Positions 55,979 to 64,000 of a stretch of 64,000 nt of DNA are shown piece by piece; position 1 is the first letter of the stretch; the number at the start of each line of letters is the position of its first letter. The stretch is from Isoetes taiwanensis (Eukaryota; Streptophyta; Lycopodiopsida; Isoetales; Isoetaceae). A program made the position numbers and the translations under genes. The DNA is taken from the NCBI GenBank assembly GCA_021234155.1, contig JAJEKV010000065.1:5102807-5166806 (forward strand), read 5' to 3'. Under the pieces are notes generated by a model. That model had not been told where the DNA came from, ran no database searches, and worked only from the letters and a program-made list of their open reading frames with translations.

Positions 55979-57113
55979 AGTGAAGTGTTTATTACGTCCG
56001 TTGAGACCTATCAGGTCTATAAGACGAACAGATTACATATCAAAAAATGCCACCGATATCATCGGTATAGGCGCTACTCTCACTCTCTGAGGTAATATCA
56101 TCAACAAAATTATTATTATCGACCTTAAAGAACTTCTCTCTAACATGGAGTACGTCAAATATAAAATGACAAGTTTTCAAGGTTGGGAGCTCAAAAAGTT
56201 CTAGCAACGTCTTAGCCTGTATCCCGTGCTTGTATCTGATATCATCATATGCTGAGCAACAAAGCAAGGTGTGAAGTTCATCCTCTATGTGTCCGCTTTC
56301 ACAAAACTCACATATGCGTTTGTCTCGAGGTATCTGTGCCATCTCCCGTCTCTATCTTCGGATAATGCGAGCTAAGTCTCCACGCGAGCCATCACATGCC
56401 TAAAATGCAAGGAGGCGCCATCGGATAGATACTTGGCTTCTATAAGTCTTGGGTTTAGTGGATGCGGTAGAACAACATCTTAGTCTCCAGGAGTCCTCCA
56501 TAACTTTTCATTATGATAATTGCATTTACTAACTTACGTATATCCTCTTTCGCCCACATAGTTCATCCAAGTTCATGTTCCACTTCTTTAACCAGACCTC
56601 TGCATCATGATACCATCCCTTGTCCTTGCTAGCATGCATAGCAATATGTGGTAGGCGGTCATCTTCCATGCGATGAACTTTGGCAACATATGCCGCAAAA
56701 TGCACTATGGCTTCCCCTTCCAAAGGGAGCAACTCTCCTTCTGCCAACATCATAGCATATGGTGTCTGCATTTTGACACCTAGTTCAGAATATAGGAATC
56801 TTTTTTGCAATTTCTCAATTGCTAGCCACAAATTAGCTGGAAGACTCGGGCCCCAAACCTCACATCCATACAGGACTACCGTTTGGACCAAAGTCTTGAA
56901 GAGCATCTTTTTCATGGACCAATTCCATAAGTAACTCCTTCTGCATTGTCTCTGGAGTGCACACAAGGCTTTTAATCCATTGCTGCACCTTTGCTCAACA
57001 CATTGGTTCCACCTGTAATTGTTTTCAAAAATGATCCCTAAATATTTGAAAGAGGTCACTGTCTCCAGCTGCCGTCCTTTATAACAAAATACATGCTTAG
57101 CAAGCGTGCCCAC
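55972..57113 (-). mobile_element. LINE 3' half (RT thumb to 3' tail), cut by gypsy C
   Basis: A minus-strand frame 57113-56529 of 194 codons (LETVTSFKYLGIIFENNYRW, KKMLFKTLVQTVVLYGCEVW, IEKLQKRFLYSELGVKMQTP) and, after damage, 56342-56040 with the zinc knuckle CEFC..IEDELHTLLCC. The 3' end reads, on the minus strand, hairpin AGACCT-GAT-AGGTCT (56018-56004), GGACGTAA (55999-55992), then an ACTTC simple-repeat tail to about 55972. The 5' part is missing because the gypsy C LTR starts at 57114; it would lie beyond 64 kb if C is a clean insertion. Confidence 0.85.
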
Positions 57114-57130
57114 TGTGACGTCCCCTACTC

Positions 57131-57154
57131 GTATACGGTGCTCTCACCGTATAC
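57131..57154. repeat. perfect 10-bp stem hairpin in the LTR
   Basis: GTATACGGTG-CTCT-CACCGTATAC is a perfect hairpin 17 bp inside the LTR end. It could mark a transcript-end or packaging structure; function unknown. Confidence 0.9.
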
Positions 57155-58439
57155 AAACAGGAGTTCATCCCCCATACCAGCTCCATGCTAATACAGGGCC
57201 CTCCACATGACACTGCAACCGTGACGGGTTCCAGTGGGAAGAGTGGAAGGGTCATTGCACCCCGTCTCCCTCAGGGCCTACCTAGCTGCGGAAGCGTAAA
57301 CATACATGTCAGTAGCACATACATCAACATCATATGACCATCACGAAGGATGGTCCTCCACATATCTGCATAGACAAAGATCAGAACATCACATAGGGAA
57401 TCCTACCCAAGGCTCGGACTTCGGGGATGGGTGACAAGCTTGGGTCTCGAGTTCATTGCGCAGCCGAATTCATGGCAATGGATTTTGGGCATAAGAACAT
57501 GGCCTAGGGTTGTCCACTCCATCCGCCCCTCCTGTGCACACACTGCGTAGTAGGTGAAAAGCGTTGGGACGGATCAGAGCCCTCCCGGATGCATAGCCGA
57601 GGGGCTATATCTGGGTTACATCTCCCGGGTTCCCGATGGGGCGGTAGGGATCTCCCTCGGAGATCTACAATCTTTGACTCAAGGTGACTAGAGGGCCCCC
57701 TTTGCCCAGATTCGACTTGAACTCAATGGAAGGTCATATTCACCACCTCACCAGTGTCGAGCCCATGCCTTGCCCACACGCAGTGGCAAGCCATTAGACC
57801 TAGTCACAGTGACCCCCGACAGTACTAACACACCATAGGGGTCGTTCAAGAGTCAGAACATGAACCTCCTTATAAGCCAGTCTGGCCCCTTCACCCACAA
57901 CCGTGTGTGGCTCTTGTGCCTGGCCGCGCATCTACGATTGTGCTAGAGAGGCTACTCTAGGAGCATCAACTACAAAGCTTTAGGTCTCTACCCCCCTTCC
58001 CAATACAAGGAGTTCACAGAGATACATCATCCATATATATCACAGAAGAACTAAAGAACAAGATCTAATCTATATCATAGAGTTAGGTTCTTTAGTTAGA
58101 ATCTGCTATCTAGAGTTCTAGAGGGCTGCTATGGGCAATCTAATAGGCTAAACCTACTGATTCAATGCCTAAAATAGGGTTTAGACTATCTAATTGGCCA
58201 AATACCTGATCCTTGAGGGGCTCCTCCTGACCTGAGCTCGACCATCCCTTTGGCGCCGAATCTCGAGGAACTAAGGATGCAATTCTCGTGCGAGTGCGGG
58301 ATGCGGTTTTGGTTGTTGAGGCAGCCAAAACAGAGTTCTGAAGCCCTAAAATCGAAAATTAGGTTAGTTAGGGTTTCCAACCCTATATAGACAAGGGGTG
58401 GCTAGGGTTTCCAATTATCCCCTTTTGGCATGTGGGATA

Positions 58440-58645
58440 ATTGGTAATGGGCCCACTTGCCTTTAAGGGCTAGGTGGCCAAATGTGCCCACATGGAAATG
58501 TGTGCACATTAATGAATGTGTACATTGGAAAATGTGCACATTAATTGCACCTATGGGTATGGCCCACTTGGCATCAAGTGGCCACATGGGAATGTGTGCC
58601 CACATTAATGTGTACATTGGAGAATGTGCACATTAATACTAATGC
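58440..58645. repeat. AATGTGCACATT-type repeats in the LTR
   Basis: Several copies of AATGTGTACATTGGA and the palindrome AATGTGCACATTAAT lie in a larger two-fold repeat with GCCCACTTG..A.GTGGCC blocks. The minus-strand frame 58402-58617 is produced by the repeat. Confidence 0.85.
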
Positions 58646-58783
58646 ACATTCTTAGCAAGTTGCCCCTAGGGGCTACCCACTTGGCTATAACACGCTATTA
58701 CCGTCAATCGGGTGGCGGTAATGCGGCGTGGCGATGGCGACAACAATACGCCCCGAGCGGGTATCTCGTGGCCGAACGCCACA

Positions 58784-58796
58784 TTCTCCCCACCTT
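58784..58796 (-). promoter_or_regulatory. polypurine tract of gypsy C
   Basis: TTCTCCCCACC on the plus strand (GGTGGGGAGAA on the minus strand) lies directly against the LTR end. A second copy (TTCTCCCCACC) at about 58822 may be an alternate tract. Between 58797 and about 59640 no coding was recognised. Confidence 0.65.
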
Positions 58797-59639
58797 GAAA
58801 TGATCTTTGTCAGCGGCATCGTGGTTCTCCCCACCTTGGGATCTTCCTAACCTGCAATCAACCTGATGCATACGATATACTACTATAATACTTACACATT
58901 TATTACGATTACCTTAAGGTAATACTTTTATCACATTATTATATTATAAAATAACTTATCAATTCACTACATTACTAACAGATTACTCCAACATTCCCTT
59001 AACATTACTATTAAGTTTATCAAAATTTTAAAATTACGTCCGAGGCACTCTTCATTCCTTGCAACACATTCCAACAAAATTTGTGTTGCAAGTCTTTAGG
59101 TCCCGACCTCCTTGCCCTCCCGAGCTCTCTCGCGGCTGCAGTGTCGACACTACGTTAGTACCATTTAATTATTAATTAAAATTTTTGGTTATATGGTGAC
59201 CACCCCACCTATCTACATGGATGCATGGCTAATCTCCCGGCGTAGGAAGAGGGTGAATCTTCCATTATGGCCGCGGAGACAGCGCCTACATGCCTATATG
59301 CCGCTCATGCCTACACCTCTAGTTGCCCAGCGATGGAGGATATCCTTCTCGCGTGGGGCGTGAAGGATAGATTCCTCCTATCAAAGCATATATGGGGCTA
59401 AAGGTGCTTTTTCCTATCAATGCATTCCTCAATGACCTCCTTTCTCTCGAGGGTCGTCTGCTTAAGATGGGACAGAAGTAGACTTTCTAATCTACCTTCC
59501 ACTCGCCCAAGCGGAAACGCGGTCATGCCTACATTGACATTACACCACGCCCTAGAGATCACCGTAGTGGTCCCATCATCGGTAACAACGCATGCGACCC
59601 ATACTAAGCGTATGTGGCATGCGTAGATTAATCTTAACT

Positions 59640-60980
59640 ATACAAGAATTAACCTACACAAATCGACATGCGAGGCGATTTCTTGGGAGATGACCTTGCC
59701 GTCCCATTGCTCCATAAACCGTAGATGCTTTGCTTTACTAAATCTTTCTTAAGTACCCGTGGCGTCTTCCACCGGTAAGTGTTTCCACTTGACCAAATCT
59801 TGGAGGAATTTTGATCTCCTCGTTTTCTTGAAAGCTTTATCAAGAATCAATTTCGGAACTATTTCCGGTTGTTCCTCCGATCATTTCCAACGTTGGGCGA
59901 ATCCAAGACTTCGTGCGGATTTGGGGTGTGCTTCTTCGACAAACTCACGTGGAAGACCTTATGAATCTTTAGGTGTCTTTGGCAAGTCTAGCTTGTAGGC
60001 TTGATTGCCCTAGTTTCTCGACTATTACGAAAGGTCCAGCCCACCTTGGAGCAAGCTTCTTGCAATTGCCGATCCCGAGCCGCTGCTTCACCTTAATCTT
60101 GAGCCAAACATCATCTCCAACTTTGAACTCTCTTCTTCGTTCGATGCTTGTCGGTGATGCTCTTTTGGCGACTTCTTTGCTGCTAGCGGATAGCCACGAA
60201 CTTCCTCTACAAGGCTGCCGCATATCGCCAACATCTGGCTGCTTGCGAAACTTCCACTTTTGACACGGGGTTGTGCCAAGTTAATGGAGTTAAACAGCGA
60301 TAGCCGTAATTGATCATAAACGGCGACATTTGGGATGATTCTGCTTTGGTGCTATTGTATGCAAACTCCACCAAGTGAATAAATTCTTCCCACATACCTT
60401 GCTTATTCGGACATAGTTTCAGGTAGCATGTCCTCTAAAATCTGTTGGTCCACTCCGCCCGCCATCCGCCCGAGGATGATATCGTCGCTCATGGATAGCT
60501 CACGGATCGATCGCGTGTAAAGAGGTCTTGCCAAAAAGGCTCATGAACCGGATCCACGTGGGAGATGATCTCCCTTGGCATGCCATGAAGCCCGAAGATC
60601 TCTTTGGTGAAGAGCTTTGTCGTATCCATGGCTGTATCCGTGAGTTACGCAAGGCACAAAATGTGCCATCTTCGACAACTTGTCGACCACTACCATTAAG
60701 GCATCCTTGCCTCTTTATTCTTGGGAGTCTGTGATGAAATCCATGCTGATTACCTCCCACTTGGCGTTTGGCACCGCTAATGGCTCTAATGCCCCAGGAA
60801 TGAAGCTGCTCGCGCTTCGTCTGGCGGCATAGCCGACATTCCTTGATGTAGCGAGCTATTTGCTTCTTCATTCTGGCCAATAATAGGCTGCTAAGACTTT
60901 GAAATATGTTTTCATGATCGCATGGCCGGCTATTGGGCTGTTGTGCGTGTCATGGAGGATCAACTTCCTTACACCTGATG
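59640..60980 (-). pseudogene. integrase and chromodomain of gypsy C
   Basis: Read from the high end: zinc-binding ILHDTHNSPIAGHAIMKTYF and CRLCRQTKREQLH (about 60975-60800), first catalytic Asp in EVISMDFITDSQE (about 60755), DALMVVVDKLSKM, then IFGLHGMPREIISHVDPVHE near the second Asp (about 60600-60530). The tail follows: EFIHLVEFAYNSTKAESSQM (60390-60330), GDDVWLKIKVKQRLGIGNCK and LAPRWAGPFVIVEKLG (60150-60000). A chromodomain-like segment reads LVKWKHLPVEDAT at about 59796-59758, which targets integration to particular chromatin in chromoviruses. Stops and shifts are frequent. Confidence 0.8.
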
Positions 60981-62520
60981 ATCCGGTGCACGCACAACTT
61001 GTTCTTATGGTATAACAGTTGCCTTCCTTCTTATAGTGCTTGAAGGCCTCCCGCTTTTATCCGTTTCTAGCCTCCTTAGAAAGGCTTGCCCATACTTCCT
61101 TGAAATCCCGTCCGTTGGCAAGGACTCTTCAATCCCTCTTACCAAAGTCATTTGGAGAGCGCCGAAATTGCATTGCAATGCACTCTAGTTGTCGGGGGAT
61201 GCCTTGAAAGCGATCCGCTACCACATTGAGCTTCCCGGCTTGTAGACTATATGAAAGTCATATTCTCGAGGAACTCCATCCATCTCCTACTGCCTCAGTT
61301 AAGGTGTGGTTGCGTGAATACATATTGGAGGCTCTGATGGTCGGTATCCAATTGGAACTTCCTTCCCAAGAGATAATGCCTCCATATTCTTAATGCCCCG
61401 ACAACCGCAAGCAACTCCCGATGCGCGTTGGGTAGCGGCGTCTCGGCGTCGTTCATCTTCCGGAATCATACGCTACTACATGCTCTTCTTGCATAAGCTT
61501 GCACTGTAGCTATCTTTACTCGCGATCTGTTGCTACGAGCTTATCTTTCTCCGGTCCGAGGAGGTTAAGACCGGGCTGTTGTTAAAGCTTCCTTCAACAA
61601 TTCGAACCCCTTTTGGGCTTTCTTGTGCCAATGCTCTACCCAATCTTTCACCTTCTCTGCCCTCGTCAGGTCTGTTAACGGGGCTGCTATCTTAGCAAAG
61701 TTCTTCACGAACTTCCTGTAGTACCCTGCTAGGCCGAGGAAACTTCGACTTCATGCACATTCTTGGCGGCCCGCCAATTGAATGACGGCCTCAATCTTAT
61801 GGGTCTGTTGAGATGCCTTCTCACGAGATCACATGACCTAGATACTCCACTTTTTTCACGCTTGAAGTGGCACCGACAACTTGGCGCATAACTGGTGCCT
61901 CTTCAACTTCTCTAGCACTCTTCTCAAGTGTTGCCGCGTGCTCTTCAAGGGATCGCTATACACCAAAATGTCATCAAAGAAAACAATCACAAAGGTGTCG
62001 GGGAACTCCCTCGAAGATATCGTTCATGAGCCTCATGAAGCGTTGGGCATTTGATAAGCCGAAAGGCATTACTGTGAACTCATAATGCCCATACCGCGTT
62101 CTGAAGGCGGTCTTATGGATGTCTTCTTCCTTTATCCTGATCTGATGATATCCTGACCTTAAGTCGATTTTGGAAAAGATCTTTGCACCTTGGAGCTGAT
62201 CCATCAAGTCGCCCTCGATCTTGGAAGCGCATACTTGTTCTTAATGGTGTGCTTATTCAACTGTCTATAGTCTATGCACATTCTCAAAGATCCATCCTTC
62301 TTCTTGACAAAAGAATGGGCGCTCCAAAGCGGGCGACGCTAGGTCTAATGAAACCTAGGTCGAGCGGCTCCTCGCGAATCGCTTCTTCACTCTCGATAAC
62401 TCTGTGTTGTCATTCTATATGGAGCCTTGCTTGTTGGCTTTGTTCTGGTTCGAGTGCTATCTCGCTTTTCGACTCCCCTATAAGGAGGGGAGCTGCTTGA
62501 TCTCATCCGGAAAGAGATCA
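60981..62520 (-). pseudogene. reverse transcriptase and RNase H of gypsy C
   Basis: RT core 62207-61974: [40 protein letters not shown]. After a shift [14 protein letters not shown] carries the catalytic FFDD box (about 61998-61957). The upstream finger region lies around 62500-62210 in broken frames. RNase H (about 61760-61200) is heavily degraded and recognised mainly by position. Confidence 0.78.
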
Positions 62521-63035
62521 TGGAACTCCGTGATTAGCTGAGATACTTGCCCGGCAACTGGCTGAGCGTTGTCTTCTTTGCTTCCTTCGATTCGGCTCAC
62601 TAATCTCAAGCTTGAAGATGTATGCCACTTGCTCACTCTTGATGCACTTGAACAGCCGTTTAGAAGACATGCACTGCATGATGGGAACAACTTCCTTACC
62701 TGTTATCTCAATGATCTTGCCGTCGGGCGTTGGGAAGGTCACCTTCCGCTTTCCACAGTCGATAATGGCCCCTGCTGGCCCAAGGTACTCCATTCCTATG
62801 ATCAAGTCATACTTTCCAATGCCCATTACTTCTGCTCCCATCTGGATATTAATCCCTGGCAAGTCGATGTCGGTTAATTCTCTTGCCCCGCCTGCGCTTC
62901 TTTCGCACCACTTGCTAAAACAACGGGTCTTGGTTTTGACTTTTAGCGGCTTCAACTTCAACATCGGGAACCATTCGGGGGATGCAAAGTTATGGCTACT
63001 TCTGAGTCTATCAAGACTATGAAGGACTTAGCTTT
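62478..63035 (-). pseudogene. protease region of gypsy C
   Basis: The active-site segment on the minus strand at about 63035-62995 reads KSFIVLIDSEVAI, where most retroelement proteases have DSG/DTG; Glu replaces Gly. Downstream the frame 62964-62518 reads TDIDLPGINIQMGAEVMGIG, YDLIIGMEYLGPAGAIIDCG and KRKVTFPTPDG, typical of the retropepsin domain and its flap. The altered active site plus frame changes indicate loss of function. Confidence 0.7.
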
Positions 63036-63189
63036 AGCCTTCCCTCTTGTGGAAATTACCTTATCTTCGGCTCTCGCTTTTGCTCGTATCTATTGCGGCA
63101 AAGATGTGACACTCACCCCCGAATGTAGTCGCTGGGCCTCTTCGCCGCCGTCGTCCGGCAGAACGTCCCAATCTCCCAAATCGCTAGAG

Positions 63190-64000
63190 CTGCACTCATG
63201 GCGTAGGGGCAGTTTGTTGTCCTATGGCCCGGCTGGAAGCACCAAGCACAATTGCTTTTCTATGCACTCTGCCTCTTTTCCTTGGGCATCGCTTGCAAAA
63301 AGGATTACCTTTGCTTTGGAGTAGTTTGACTTCTCCTGCTTGTCCTTGAAGGACACCTGCTTCTTCTCCTGCTTCCCCGGTTCCCACCATATTGGGTTCT
63401 ATTTGGACTGGACTGGCTGCCCTGGGGCTATAGCTTCCATCGCCTTGCCTTTCTCCGGAAGTAGTCTTTGCTTGTGCCCTTATTATTACGGGGTCCCGAC
63501 CCACGCAAGCTTATAGCCTTGGATTACCGCTTGACATCTTGTCCTAGGGTTTATTGCTCTCACAAGCTTGCGGATCTCCTCATTCAGCCCCTCGATATAG
63601 CTTTTCTTCGCATGCTTCTCTCCCAACCGGCACATCTGACCTTAGCCTCATGAATTTCTCTGTATATTTCTGAACTGATTTGTTGCCTTCCGCAACCAGG
63701 TAAAAGCTTCTTTGCATCATTTGGACTTATGTTCCCTTGGAGCGTAATGAGGCGAAGGCTTTAGCAAACTTCTACGAACTTACAAGCATCCTCGCTTAAG
63801 CCGTGTGCCTTTGCATACCCCTTCCACCAAATCCGGCGGCTCCTTTCAAGTTGGCTGTTGCAACTCTGCCTTTGTCCTTATCCTTCATGCCATAAGCATT
63901 TCCGTATTTTCGCTCATCTCGTCCAGCCATGCCTCTGCTTCCAAGCTGACCTGTTCTCCCACGAGAACTGTTCGGTTCGGGCCTTCCATACATTGCCCAA
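63190..64000 (-). pseudogene. gag region of gypsy C with CCHC zinc knuckle
   Basis: A CX2CX4HX4C zinc knuckle (NCAWCFQPGHRTTNC) is read on the minus strand at about 63252-63207. Further upstream the gag tail (63993-63796) is Gly/Arg-rich (SSRGRTGQLGSRGMAGRDER). The remaining gag between 63260 and 63790 is frame-shifted. The start of the element lies beyond the window. Confidence 0.65.

Larger units (their letters stand above)
57114..58783 (-). repeat. 3' LTR of gypsy C
   Basis: In plus-strand reading it starts TGTGACG and ends CGCCACA, near-perfect inverted termini of about 1670 bp. It abuts the LINE coding sequence on the left and a polypyrimidine run (minus-strand PPT) on the right. It contains an internal repeat (58440-58640) and a strong hairpin at 57131-57154. 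The partner LTR is outside the window, so the ends rest on the termini, PPT and LINE break. Confidence 0.7.
57114..64000 (-). mobile_element. gypsy element C (chromovirus type), runs off the window
   Basis: A minus-strand Ty3/gypsy element with 3' LTR, PPT, chromodomain, integrase, RNase H/RT, protease, zinc knuckle and gag read from low to high coordinates. The 5' LTR lies beyond 64000. Numerous frameshifts and stops show an old copy. Confidence 0.85.

Noticed and set aside
58402-58617. Minus-strand frame inside the gypsy C LTR
   Set aside because: It is generated by the AATGTGCACATT repeats in the LTR.
1-64000. CRISPR array or prokaryotic operon features
   Set aside because: Tandem arrays here have no spacer-repeat alternation, and all gene content is eukaryotic retroelement or spliced-gene type.

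Overview
This looks like a repeat-dense stretch of a land-plant nuclear genome. Supporting signs are nested Ty3/gypsy and Ty1/copia retrotransposons with plant-type primer-binding sites (TGGTATCAGAGC), several LINE remnants, a hAT-like transposase fragment, spliced-gene signals (GT..AG introns, a telo-box) and abundant minisatellites. The decayed DUF7869-like gene and the LINE and gypsy types hint at a non-seed plant (fern, lycophyte or bryophyte), but that is inference and the species cannot be read from the window.

Layout. 1-9 kb: a badly decayed LINE on the plus strand, diverged local duplications, and a minus-strand hAT/DUF659-like fragment. 9-12 kb: a satellite-like block made of a CpG-rich segment, a TGGCATG higher-order repeat, a nearly G-free A/C-rich array, and 2.4 copies of a ~400-bp repeat carrying tRNA-like A/B-box pairs on the minus strand. 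12-15 kb: unrecognised reading frames. 14.6-15.8 kb: LTR end, PBS and gag start of a truncated gypsy element (E).

15.95-38 kb is a four-level nest. Gypsy A is split after its reverse transcriptase by gypsy B (19994-36184, target duplication CTGAT). Gypsy B is split between RNase H and integrase by a complete copia element (24893-31428, target duplication CGCAG). The copia 5' LTR is itself split by a 5'-truncated LINE (25658-26193). Gypsy B carries a decayed third reading region between pol and its 3' LTR, about 2.7 kb long, with a coiled coil and a last frame that runs through the polypurine tract into the LTR.

38-43.5 kb: a small antisense frame with a TATA box, then the one convincing host gene (39805-41611, three exons), a mitochondrially targeted protein possibly related to mitoribosomal Bot1p/mS45-type proteins. 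Its second intron contains a tandem copy of the exon-2 end. 42-43.7 kb holds short tandem repeats and a 117-bp foldback. 44.3-45.5 kb: a LINE derivative with ORF1 but no ORF2. 46-49 kb: inverted and tandem repeats. 49-52.2 kb: a decayed minus-strand DUF7869-like gene. 52.5-56 kb: GGCGCC palindromes and a duplicated promoter-plus-5'-coding segment, one copy leading into a 170-codon frame that a LINE tail interrupts. 56-57.1 kb: the 3' half of that minus-strand LINE, cut by the LTR of gypsy C, a decayed chromodomain-bearing gypsy element on the minus strand that runs off the window end at 64 kb.

Most coding sequence here belongs to mobile elements and serves their own replication (gag, protease, integrase, reverse transcriptase, RNase H). 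Almost every element carries stops or frameshifts and should be inactive; the copia element and the LINE inside its LTR are the least damaged. Three LINE 3' ends share a terminal hairpin followed by GGACGT(T)A or GGACGTAA and a short simple-repeat or A-rich tail, which suggests related 3'-end recognition.
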